From assembly GCA_049840835.1 (NCBI GenBank), contig JASGJG010000019.1:1-64000 (forward strand): a stretch of 64,000 bases of DNA. Direction: 5' to 3'. The translations under genes and the position numbers were made by a program. Positions within the stretch are counted from its first letter, which is position 1. Each line of letters begins with the position of its first letter. The notes under the pieces were generated by a model, which worked only from the letters and a program-made list of their open reading frames with translations, was not told where the DNA came from and ran no database searches. The DNA is from JANLTX01 sp049840835 (GTDB lineage: Bacteria > Armatimonadota > Armatimonadia > Armatimonadales > Armatimonadaceae). Positions 9,874 through 17,317 of this stretch are shown piece by piece.

Positions 9874-10860
9874 TTAGCTTCCAGCCTGTGTCTCCGGGGT
9901 AGCCATTTTTCCGATGCCTTCTCGCATAGCGGTATCGGCCTGTAGGTTCTTGAGGTTCACATAATCCAGCGCGCCGAGCTGGCCGTTTTTCAGCGCAACA
10001 GCGAGAGCCTGAGGAACCTGGGCTTCGGCTTCGACAACCTTGGCGCGCATCTCCTGCACGTAGGCTTTCATCTCTTGCTCACGGGCGACGGCCATTACAC
10101 GACGTTCCTCGGCCTTTGCTTGCGCGATTTTCTTGTCAGCCTCAGCCTGGTCAGTCTGAAGGCGGGCGCCGATATTGGAGCCGATGTCCACATCAGCGAT
10201 GTCGATGGAGACGATCTCGAACGCTGTACCCGCATCCAGGCCCTTTTTCAGAACCGTGCGGCTGATCTCATCGGGGTTCTCCAGCACGATTTTATGGGTG
10301 ATCGAGGAACCGATGGTAGTCACGATACCTTCACCTACACGGGCCAGAATCGTGGCCTCGCCAGCGCCGCCCACGTAACCGTCTATGTTCGCCCGAACGG
10401 TCACTCGAGCGAAGGCTTTCAGCTCGATACCGTCTTTGGCGACTCCGGTGACAATGGGGGTCTCGATGACCTTGGGGTTCACCGACATCTGCACCGCTTC
10501 CAGAGGGTTGCGGCCCGCCAGATCAATAGCGGCGGCTTTCTCGAAGGTCAGGGGCAGACCGGCGCGGGCGGCGGATATAAGCGCTTGCACCACGCGGTCT
10601 ATGTTTCCGCCTGCCATGTAATGGGTCTCAAGCTGGTTAACATTGATATCCAGCCCAGCTTTCACGGCGGCGATCAGCGGCAGGACTACTTTTTCTTGAG
10701 GGACTTTGCGCAGGCGCATACCCACCAGGCCTACCGGGTTCACTCCGGGAACCCGTGCGGCCATGGAGGTAATCCAGAGTCCTACCGGGCAAAACTGCAA
10801 AAAGACACCCAGCCCGACTACTATCAGGATAGTCGGGAGCAGGTAGGTCACAATGTTCAT
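9874..10860 (-). CDS. floA: Flotillin-like protein FloA
   Basis: 328 residues, near the family length. An N-terminal membrane segment (TYLLPTILIVVGLGVFLQF) is followed by RVPGVNPVGLVGMRLRKVP, the SPFH core (ITHKIVLENPDEISRTVL, AGTAFEIVSIDIADVDIG), a charged coiled coil (ADKKIAQAKAEERRVMAVAR) and LGALDYVNLKNLQADT. FloA organises functional membrane microdomains and affects membrane fluidity and the proteins held there. It begins 6 bases after nfeD, the same pairing as yqeZ-yqfA of Bacillus. A noisy copy in the left arm is an artefact. Confidence 0.93.
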   Translation of the reverse strand: MNIVTYLLPTILIVVGLGVFLQFCPVGLWITSMAARVPGVNPVGLVGMRLRKVPQEKVVLPLIAAVKAGLDINVNQLETHYMAGGNIDRVVQALISAARAGLPLTFEKAAAIDLAGRNPLEAVQMSVNPKVIETPIVTGVAKDGIELKAFARVTVRANIDGYVGGAGEATILARVGEGIVTTIGSSITHKIVLENPDEISRTVLKKGLDAGTAFEIVSIDIADVDIGSNIGARLQTDQAEADKKIAQAKAEERRVMAVAREQEMKAYVQEMRAKVVEAEAQVPQALAVALKNGQLGALDYVNLKNLQADTAMREGIGKMATPETQAGS

Positions 10861-10866
10861 TTTAGG

Positions 10867-11562
10867 TTAACCTATAGCCACTTCTTCGGCGCTGCGGGCG
10901 CTCTGGGCTTCATCGACCACCACCCGATTCCCCTCTACCCGTGTGACGACTATCGGGATACCGGGCTCTAAGAACTCACCCTCGGTGACCACATCCACGC
11001 GCAGGCCTTCTATATGCGCAATACCAGCCGGGCGTAGCACGCTCTCGGTCACTCCCTGTTTGCCCAGCAGGAACATACGGCTGTCTGCAGTGACATAGCC
11101 GAGCTCAGCACGCTGGCGCATCTCCTGCCCCAGCTTTTTCCAGACGGGCGACTTGGGCAGGTAGGTAAAGAACGCGACCATGCTGATCAAGGTCAGCACA
11201 GAAGAGATAGAGAGCGCGAAGGCGGCATTCGCTGTACCGCCCAACGCCCAGAACATTCCGGCAAAGAGCAGTATCAGACCGAACACAGCAGCTACACCGT
11301 GGCCGGGTAGCAGGTGGGTTTCTACCAGTAGCAGGGTCAGGCCCGCTAAAAGTAGTACCACTCCGATCCAGCCACTGGTGTGTGTATGCAGATGCGAGGC
11401 GACGACGGCCCCCAGGCAGAGAACGCCTAAGGTACCGGTAACCCCCCAGGTCAGTGGGGTAAGGAGGTCGTGGAAGAGGAGCAAGCTCCCGGCCACCAGC
11501 AGAAGAATGGTCACCCATGGATTGGTGGCCACTAGCTGTGCGGCGCTCTCCCAAAAATTCAC
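10867..11562 (-). CDS. nfeD: NfeD-family membrane protein
   Basis: 231 residues from a GTG one base after the anti-sigma stop. Several membrane segments come first (WVTILLLVAGSLLLFHDLL, GVTGTLGVLCLGAVVASHL, WIGVVLLLAGLTLLLVE, VAAVFGLILLFAGMFWAL). A C-terminal OB-fold domain follows: LGKQGVTESVLRPAGIAHIEG, RVDVVTEGEFLEPGIPIVV, VEGNRVVV. This is the typical NfeD architecture without the ClpP-like protease domain. NfeD proteins work with flotillins, and floA is the next gene. Confidence 0.9.
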   Translation of the reverse strand: MNFWESAAQLVATNPWVTILLLVAGSLLLFHDLLTPLTWGVTGTLGVLCLGAVVASHLHTHTSGWIGVVLLLAGLTLLLVETHLLPGHGVAAVFGLILLFAGMFWALGGTANAAFALSISSVLTLISMVAFFTYLPKSPVWKKLGQEMRQRAELGYVTADSRMFLLGKQGVTESVLRPAGIAHIEGLRVDVVTEGEFLEPGIPIVVTRVEGNRVVVDEAQSARSAEEVAIG

Positions 11563-11563
11563 G

Positions 11564-11950
11564 TCAGGCCTCCTCTCTCAGCGAGTGCGGTCGAACATAC
11601 TTGCCCATGCGCGCCTCGGTGTTCATGGCAAGCGCTTGCGTCCAGAGAATCGCCCCTTCCGCGAAATTGGCTAGAAACCGGGTCCCCCGCAAACGCAGGC
11701 GGTCGCCTACGCTGAGTTTTTCCTCCGCCAGAAGACGCTCCACTTTGGGAGAGAGCTCCATCCAGATATCGAGCACCGGTTCACGCCGGGGCAGGGAGTG
11801 CATCAGCTTGAGGGTCTTCTCGTACTCCTGGTACTCACGAGCCAGTTCGGGGTCCTGAGCAAGGGCCTTCTCCAGGGCCTCCCGCTCCGGGGGGGCGAGT
11901 TCGCCCTCCAGGTACTCCGACAGATGCTCCTCAGCCAGCTTTCGGTTCAT
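11564..11950 (-). CDS. Putative anti-sigma factor, zinc-finger-less
   Basis: 128 residues. It overlaps the sigma gene in ATGA (11947-11950), so it is translationally coupled to it. The N-terminal part (AEEHLSEYLEGELAPPEREALEKALAQ ... EYEKTLKLMHSLP) has the helical layout of anti-sigma domains of ECF systems, but the His-Cys-Cys zinc ligands of the ZAS motif are absent and there are no cysteines. No membrane segment is evident; the C-terminal half is short and partly hydrophobic (FAEGAILWTQALAMN). Call rests on position plus the N-terminal pattern. Confidence 0.6.
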   Translation of the reverse strand: MNRKLAEEHLSEYLEGELAPPEREALEKALAQDPELAREYQEYEKTLKLMHSLPRREPVLDIWMELSPKVERLLAEEKLSVGDRLRLRGTRFLANFAEGAILWTQALAMNTEARMGKYVRPHSLREEA

Positions 11951-12549
11951 CGTCCAATACCTCCTTCCAGAAGTTCCATGTAGGGAGCGAAGCGCTTCTT
12001 GAACGCTAATCGCGCCCGGTGGATTTTAGATTTCACATTCACAATTGACATTTGGGTTACCTGTGAGATTTCGTCGTAGCTAAGCTGCTCGAAATCTCGC
12101 AAAATCAGCATCATGCGTGGTTCCGGGGGCATCGTCGCCAGAATGTCATCCACGACCCTCTGAAGCTCGCGCACCTCCGAAATCTTTGCCACGCTCAGCG
12201 CATTGTCTGTCGGCTCGCTGCCGGGATTGTCATCTTGCGACTCCTCTAAGGAATCTTCGGTGATGACGTTCTTATGCCGGATATGGTTCAAACACGTGTG
12301 CCGTGCAATCGTGAACAGCCACGTGGAAAACTTGGAATCGCCCCGGAATGTCTTGAGTGCCTTGAGCGCCTTCAAGAACACGTCTTGCGTGATGTCGTAG
12401 GCATCTTCCCCGCGCACCATGCGGGTTACCAGGTTGAAGATAGGTCCCTGGTACTTTCGGAAAAGCGCCTCGAACGCCTTGGGATCCCCTGTAAGATGGG
12501 CGCGCACAAGCGCCACATCCGGGTCGATTCGCTCCGGATTAGTTAGCAT
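11947..12549 (-). CDS. ECF RNA polymerase sigma factor, SigE/RpoE family
   Basis: 200 residues from ATG at 12549, with AGGAGG 11 bases upstream; longer frames to 12609 exist. Region 2 is clear: AFEALFRKYQGPIFNLVTRM, EDAYDITQDVFLKALKALKTF, FSTWLFTIARHTCLNHIR. After an acidic linker comes region 4: TMPPEPRMMLILRDFEQLSY and ISQVTQMSIVNVKSKIHRAR. It directs RNA polymerase to a small regulon. The order sigma, anti-sigma, nfeD, floA with no gaps suggests that this envelope-type sigma controls the flotillin operon, perhaps including itself. Confidence 0.93.
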   Translation of the reverse strand: MLTNPERIDPDVALVRAHLTGDPKAFEALFRKYQGPIFNLVTRMVRGEDAYDITQDVFLKALKALKTFRGDSKFSTWLFTIARHTCLNHIRHKNVITEDSLEESQDDNPGSEPTDNALSVAKISEVRELQRVVDDILATMPPEPRMMLILRDFEQLSYDEISQVTQMSIVNVKSKIHRARLAFKKRFAPYMELLEGGIGR

Positions 12550-12614
12550 GGGAGGGGTTACCTCCTGCCAGCGCGTCTGTGTTGTTGTATTCAACGCTGT
12601 CCTCCGCACCGACG

Positions 12615-13421
12615 TTAGTTCTTACCACCGCCAAACGCTCCCGGCGGGAGTATACCCCCAAAGAGCTCCTTCAGTTGGGCTGGGGGTAGCTGCTGGAGCT
12701 TCTGGGAGATTCCCACGGCTTGCTCCATCATTTGCTGCATGTATGCTTTGCGCGCGTTCGGGTCCATGTTCATGAAATCGTCCCACTGGCGCTCCACAGA
12801 CGCCTTGCGCTGCTCCGGGGTCATGTTCTGCCAGAGGCGCATTATGTCTGCCTGCATATTGGCGAAGCTCTGAGTGGCGCTTCGGCCCTGAGGATTGGTG
12901 AGCAGGTAGACCGGCTTCATGTCCAGCGCGGCCAGTACATCTGCGGCTTTGTCTTTGGGAATGATTCTGCCCTGCACGATCACGGCATCCGGATCGGGCT
13001 TGGTGCCGGGGTTCATCGGCGCTGCCAGTGCATCGTTCACCTGAATCAGAATAGAGACCACTTCCGGGTTCGGGTCAGGCGATGTCGCTGCCGCAGAGGG
13101 CATATGTGCCTTCTTGATCAGGCTACCCTTGGGCATGGCAGCCAGTAGCTGCTGTAACACGGTTTCCAGTGGCCCGCCCACAGTATTCAGCGAGACACGG
13201 TTGTTAGCCACGGTGGAATCCGCCACCACAAGGAACCCGCTTTCCTTGGTCAATTTTGCGGCAAGCTCTTTTACGGTTCGCTGCGAAAGGTCTATCGCAG
13301 GTACCCGCTTTGGGACCGCCGGTGGGGCGGGCGGCTCTGCCTGGGCGATTCCCACACTGAGGAAAACACCCAGAGCGATACCCAGTAAAGGCTTGATTCT
13401 TGCATGCATGCTGCTTGGCAT
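12615..13421 (-). CDS. Secreted protein with an STN (secretin/TonB N-terminal) domain
   Basis: 268 residues; an internal ATG at 13409 (MHARIKPLLGIALG) may be the better start because it begins the signal peptide directly. After the AQA cleavage site comes a short Pro linker and an STN-like domain (about 42-95): AIDLSQRTVKELAAKLTKES and RVSLNTVGGPLETVLQQLLAAM. The C-terminal half has MTPEQRKASVERQWDDFMNMD and repeated Met/Gln-rich helices. It lies directly upstream of the sigma gene, 66 bases apart, so it could be read into that operon. Function unknown. Confidence 0.65.
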   Translation of the reverse strand: MPSSMHARIKPLLGIALGVFLSVGIAQAEPPAPPAVPKRVPAIDLSQRTVKELAAKLTKESGFLVVADSTVANNRVSLNTVGGPLETVLQQLLAAMPKGSLIKKAHMPSAAATSPDPNPEVVSILIQVNDALAAPMNPGTKPDPDAVIVQGRIIPKDKAADVLAALDMKPVYLLTNPQGRSATQSFANMQADIMRLWQNMTPEQRKASVERQWDDFMNMDPNARKAYMQQMMEQAVGISQKLQQLPPAQLKELFGGILPPGAFGGGKN

Positions 13422-13548
13422 GACGTTCAGACACGCAAGCGGAGGAAGGTGTTGCGGTTCTGAGAAAAAAAACGCGAAAAAAATCGCCGACTCATTTGGT
13501 CGGAACTATTGCCGACCCGAATAGTCTCTGATAGCATGAGGAACAATC

Positions 13549-13830
13549 GTGACCCAGGAGCAGAATGAGTGCGCCCCCTCTACCGAGGCATGTGGCGCGG
13601 ATGACAGCCAGTGCAGCCTCTGCTGCCTGCCGCAGGGACAGAAGGCGCGCGTGACCCACGTGGGAGGGCCGAATCGCTGCCGCTTAATGGAACTGGGCTT
13701 TACCAAAGGTACCGAAGTCGAAGTCGCCCGCAAAGCCGCGTTTGGCGGACCGCTGGAGATTCGGTTGCGCTCTTATCGCCTCTCACTCCGCCGTGAGGAA
13801 GCCGAAGAGATTCGCGTCCTGACCCCGTAA
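13549..13830 (+). CDS. feoA: FeoA, ferrous iron transport protein, with Cys-rich leader
   Basis: 93 residues from GTG. The SH3-like FeoA core is at about 30-93: GQKARVTHVGGPNRCRLMEL, GFTKGTEVEVARKAAFGGPL, RLRSYRLSLRREEAEEI. FeoA is a small cytosolic partner needed for FeoB-driven Fe2+ uptake. The first 28 residues contain five cysteines (C8, C15, C22, C25, C26), which many FeoA proteins lack. Five bases separate it from feoB, so the two form an operon. No convincing Fur box was seen in the short gap upstream. Confidence 0.9.
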   Translation: MTQEQNECAPSTEACGADDSQCSLCCLPQGQKARVTHVGGPNRCRLMELGFTKGTEVEVARKAAFGGPLEIRLRSYRLSLRREEAEEIRVLTP

Positions 13831-13834
13831 CGAG

Positions 13835-15919
13835 ATGATTCTCGCCCTTGTCGGCAACCCCAATAGCGGGAAGACGACTCTTTTCAACGCACTGACCGGT
13901 TTACGTCAGAAAGTCGGCAACTATCCCGGTGTCACCGTGGAGCGCAAAGAAGGCGCCTTCGGTGAGCACACCCTCTTAGACCTGCCCGGCCTCTACTCGC
14001 TGACACCGCACTCGCCCGATGAGCGAATCGCACGCGATGTGCTACTGGGCTATCGCTCCGATACCCCGCGCCCTGAGGCCGTCATCAATGTCGTCGATGC
14101 CTCCAACTTGGAGCGCAATCTCTATCTCACCAGCCAGCTCATGGACCTGGGCCTGCCCGTATTCGTGGTCCTGACCATGAACGACATGGCGGAGCGCCGC
14201 GGGCGACAGGTAGATACCGAAGCGCTCTCCCAGGAGCTGGAGCTACCCGTTGTACCAGTAAACGTCGCGCGTCGTGAGGGAATCAGCCACTTGCTGGAGT
14301 CCCTGGCGACTCTGCCAGATCCCGCCACGCCTCGTCAGTTTCCACTTCCAGAGCCGCTAAGTAATGAAGCCACGGAGCTGGCTGGCATGCTTCATAAAGA
14401 GCACGGAGTGGGGGAGCGGGTGGCCTATGCTGAGGCTATCGGGCTCCTAGGGCTGCCTGAAGGCGAGCACCATATAGAGCAGGCTGCGCGCTGGGGAGCG
14501 GGGATTCAGAAGCACCTTCAGGCAGACTGGGACTCTCTCTCTGCCATCGGGCTCGACCCAGCCACCGCTATTGCTGAGGCGCGTTATGCCGATATCGGGC
14601 GCGTGGTTGCCCGCACGGTACATGAGGCCGAAGTACGCCCGGAGAGCCTGAGCGAGCGCTTAGACAAAGTCTTCTTGCATCGGTTCTGGGGCTATGTAAT
14701 CTTCCTGGCGCTCATGCTGGTGCTATTCCAGTCCATGTTCTCCTGGGCAGAAATTCCTAAGGGCTGGATAGAGGCTGGAGTCAATGCGCTCAGTGAGTTC
14801 TTGCATCGCTTTGTCGGGAAGGGGGATCTCCGCGACCTGATAGATGCCGCCGTGCTCGGCGGCGCGGGGACTACGCTGACCTTCTTGCCACAGATTCTGC
14901 TGATGTTCCTCTTTATCTCGCTCTTAGAGGACACCGGGTATCTGGCGCGTGCGGCGTTTTTGATGGACCGCCTGATGAGCCGGGTGGGCTTGCACGGCAA
15001 GAGCTTTATTCCGCTGCTCAGCTCGTATGCCTGCGCCATTCCGGGCATCATGGCCACCCGCACCATAGAATCTAACAAGGCTCGGCTGATTACGATTCTG
15101 GTAGCGCCGCTCATGTCTTGCTCGGCGCGTATTCCGGTCTACACGCTGCTTATCGGGGCGTTTATTCCGAGCACGCTGGTGCTGGGATTCCATGTGGGCA
15201 GCGCACAGGTCGGGCTGACACTACCCGCAGTCACGCTGTTCGCTATGTACGCGCTCGGAACTGTGATGGCGTTTGTGATGGCCTGGTTGTTTACCAAAAC
15301 CATCTCCGGAGCCGAGCCGCCGAGCTTTTTGCTGGAAATGCCCCCGTATCGAAAGCCACACGTCCCTACTGTGCTGATTCGGATGTGGGAGCAGTCGGTG
15401 CAGTTCGTGATCCGAGCGGGTACCGTGATTCTGGCGCTCTCTATCGTGATGTGGTTCCTGGCAGCGTACCCGAAGACCTCGCAAGACCCTATGGTTCAGC
15501 TGGAGCAGAGCTACGCCGGAAAGCTCGGCAAGGTCATCGAACCAGCTATCGCTCCGCTGGGATTCGACTGGAAGATGGGGGTGGGGCTCGTATCGTCGTT
15601 TGCCGCTCGCGAGGTGTTCGTGAGCACCATGGCCACAATCTACTCGGTCGGGGATGGCGACGAAGACAATAAGACTCTGACCGAACGCCTGAAAGCGGAA
15701 AAACGGCCCGATGGCTCGCCGACCTACACGCCGCTGGTAGCTATCTGTCTGATGGTCTTCTATGTGCTCGCCATGCAGTGTCTCTCCACCGTCGCTATCG
15801 TCAAGCGCGAGACCGCCGGGTGGAAGTGGCCACTCTTTCAGGTTGCCTACATGACTGCCCTTGCCTGGGGCATGACTTTCCTGACACGTGTGATAGGTGG
15901 AATATGGCTCAATCGATAA
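13835..15919 (+). CDS. feoB: FeoB, ferrous iron transporter with GTPase domain
   Basis: 694 residues. The N-terminal G domain has P-loop GNPNSGKT (7-14), G2 GVTVE (32-36) and G3 DLPG (49-52). The G4 position reads LTMND rather than the usual LNMxD, so the base-reading Asn is a Thr at 114. The membrane part starts near 280 and includes the paired gate/nucleoside-recognition segments, with FIPLLSSYACAIPGIMATRT and SCSARIPVYTLLIGAFIP as family signatures and a second set at AAREVFVSTMATIYS. FeoB moves Fe2+ across the inner membrane under low-oxygen or low-iron conditions. The end overlaps the next small gene by 16 bases. Confidence 0.97.
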   Translation: MILALVGNPNSGKTTLFNALTGLRQKVGNYPGVTVERKEGAFGEHTLLDLPGLYSLTPHSPDERIARDVLLGYRSDTPRPEAVINVVDASNLERNLYLTSQLMDLGLPVFVVLTMNDMAERRGRQVDTEALSQELELPVVPVNVARREGISHLLESLATLPDPATPRQFPLPEPLSNEATELAGMLHKEHGVGERVAYAEAIGLLGLPEGEHHIEQAARWGAGIQKHLQADWDSLSAIGLDPATAIAEARYADIGRVVARTVHEAEVRPESLSERLDKVFLHRFWGYVIFLALMLVLFQSMFSWAEIPKGWIEAGVNALSEFLHRFVGKGDLRDLIDAAVLGGAGTTLTFLPQILLMFLFISLLEDTGYLARAAFLMDRLMSRVGLHGKSFIPLLSSYACAIPGIMATRTIESNKARLITILVAPLMSCSARIPVYTLLIGAFIPSTLVLGFHVGSAQVGLTLPAVTLFAMYALGTVMAFVMAWLFTKTISGAEPPSFLLEMPPYRKPHVPTVLIRMWEQSVQFVIRAGTVILALSIVMWFLAAYPKTSQDPMVQLEQSYAGKLGKVIEPAIAPLGFDWKMGVGLVSSFAAREVFVSTMATIYSVGDGDEDNKTLTERLKAEKRPDGSPTYTPLVAICLMVFYVLAMQCLSTVAIVKRETAGWKWPLFQVAYMTALAWGMTFLTRVIGGIWLNR

Positions 15920-16092
15920 TTGCACTGTCTCTGGTAGCACTATGTGCTAGCTATTTGTTACTGCAAATATGGAAGCGCTGGAAATCTCCCGATGTTTGTG
16001 GCGGCTGCGGGAAGTGCGGCAAGCCTTCCACACCGCCTCCACCGCAGGCGACACCATTAATTACACTGGAACGCCGCCCGAAACGACACTAG
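15904..16092 (+). CDS. FeoB-associated Cys-rich membrane protein
   Basis: 62 residues. One membrane helix (IIALSLVALCASYLLLQIW) is followed by CGGCGKCGK and a Pro tail. This matches the FeoB-associated Cys-rich family found as the last gene of many feo operons; the cysteines may bind iron at the membrane surface. The ATG lies inside the last codons of feoB, giving tight coupling. A second frame (15969-16142) overlaps most of it; see findings. Confidence 0.8.
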   Translation: MAQSIIALSLVALCASYLLLQIWKRWKSPDVCGGCGKCGKPSTPPPPQATPLITLERRPKRH

Positions 16093-16327
16093 TCTATTCC
16101 TGGGATGAGTTCCTAATTCTGGGCGAAGAAGTCATGGAATAAAGAATAGCAAGTTACTTACAAAAGTTAAAAAACGAAGATACGTTTTACTTAGACAGCT
16201 AATTTTTCTTTTTCAGAGCGCAATAAGACTAAGTTTCTGTTAAAATTCCTTTTTGTAGGGCAACTCTTAACGGTTGCTCCGTGTCCGAACGATACCGTTG
16301 GTCACTGTAGAAAGGGATTTTATCCAT

Positions 16328-17317
16328 ATGCTCAAGCCGATAGGCGGTGCTGATAACCAGCCTGTAGAACCGTCTACTCCTCAGAATCCTGTTACTCCGC
16401 AAGCGCCGCAGCAGGCTCCTATTGCACCGAGCTCTGCACCATCGGCGCCTATCGCGCCTCCTGTGGGGTACCGAGCGCCGGTCTATGAACCGGAACCGAC
16501 GTCGAAAGCGCCTCTGATTGTCGGTATCTCCGCTGCTGTGTTGCTACTGGGCGGAGGCACTCTCTGGTTGTTCAAGCCCGAAGGGAAACCGACTATTCCT
16601 GTGGCCTGGGCCAGTTTCTCCGCACCCGATGGCAGCTTTGCCTGTGAGTCCCCAGAAGGCTGGACTGTGCGCGGCACCGGACACGCTGCGGAGGGCGGCT
16701 CAAAGATGTCCGAGGACAATGGCGTGCATATGGACTCTGGCGCTGCCCATGTGGAAGTTTCCTTTAGCTCGGTATCGGGGCTGGTCACCAAGCAGCTTCT
16801 TTTCGGGAAAGAGATGACCCCGGAAGCTATGACCGGCTCCCGCGCCAACGGTGTTTTTAGCTCGCAGAAAAGCGGCATGAAGAAGCGGTTCAATGAGCTG
16901 ACCGAGACTCCGATTCCTGCCCCTGAGTCTAAGATGGCAAGCATCGATAGAGGCAGTCTGGCTGCGCTGGGCGGCGCTTCCGGATCTTCAGGAAACTCCG
17001 AAGAGCTGAAGGAGTTGAAAGACCTGAAAGAGCTTTTCAAGCCGGATATCCGGATTGTGGAGTTCACCGGCAAGAAGAGCGGGCTGGGAATGGGCCGACC
17101 AGTACAAGGGATTCGGGCTACTCTGGGTGGGCGCGAGCAAATTGCCTCCGTGGTTTGCTACTGTCCGCCAGGTGACTACGCGGCGCTCAAGCCATCGTTT
17201 CTGCGTGTGATCGGCAGTATTACCGAGACTCGCAAGCCGGGGGATGGCTCAATGACACTCCAGGCCCCCGGCTTTGGCGGCGTTACCGTGCCAGGGAGCC
17301 CACCGAAGGACCGGTAA
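16328..17317 (+). CDS. Single-pass membrane protein with extracytoplasmic domain, unknown
   Basis: About 329 residues from ATG at 16328, with AAAGGG 14 bases upstream; a TTG at 16274 would add 18 residues. A Pro/Gln-rich cytosolic stretch of about 55 residues is followed by one membrane helix (LIVGISAAVLLLGGGTLWLF). The outer domain begins VAWASFSAPDGSFACESPEGW and contains RIVEFTGKKSGLGMGRPV. The layout suggests a sensor or anchor. No known domain recognised. Its last 35 bases overlap the convergent protease gene. Confidence 0.6.
   Translation: MLKPIGGADNQPVEPSTPQNPVTPQAPQQAPIAPSSAPSAPIAPPVGYRAPVYEPEPTSKAPLIVGISAAVLLLGGGTLWLFKPEGKPTIPVAWASFSAPDGSFACESPEGWTVRGTGHAAEGGSKMSEDNGVHMDSGAAHVEVSFSSVSGLVTKQLLFGKEMTPEAMTGSRANGVFSSQKSGMKKRFNELTETPIPAPESKMASIDRGSLAALGGASGSSGNSEELKELKDLKELFKPDIRIVEFTGKKSGLGMGRPVQGIRATLGGREQIASVVCYCPPGDYAALKPSFLRVIGSITETRKPGDGSMTLQAPGFGGVTVPGSPPKDR

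Larger units (their letters stand above)
5452..11114. repeat. Right arm of the fold-back inverted repeat (the real locus)
   Basis: This is the genuine copy of the duplicated segment. It continues smoothly into nfeD and the sigma-factor operon beyond 11114. It holds intact genes from about 8.2 kb onward. Between 5.4 and 8.2 kb it still has several frameshifts that the left arm often does not share, so polishing was incomplete near the contig end. The two arms are separated by a loop of about 96 bases (5356-5451). Confidence 0.9.
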
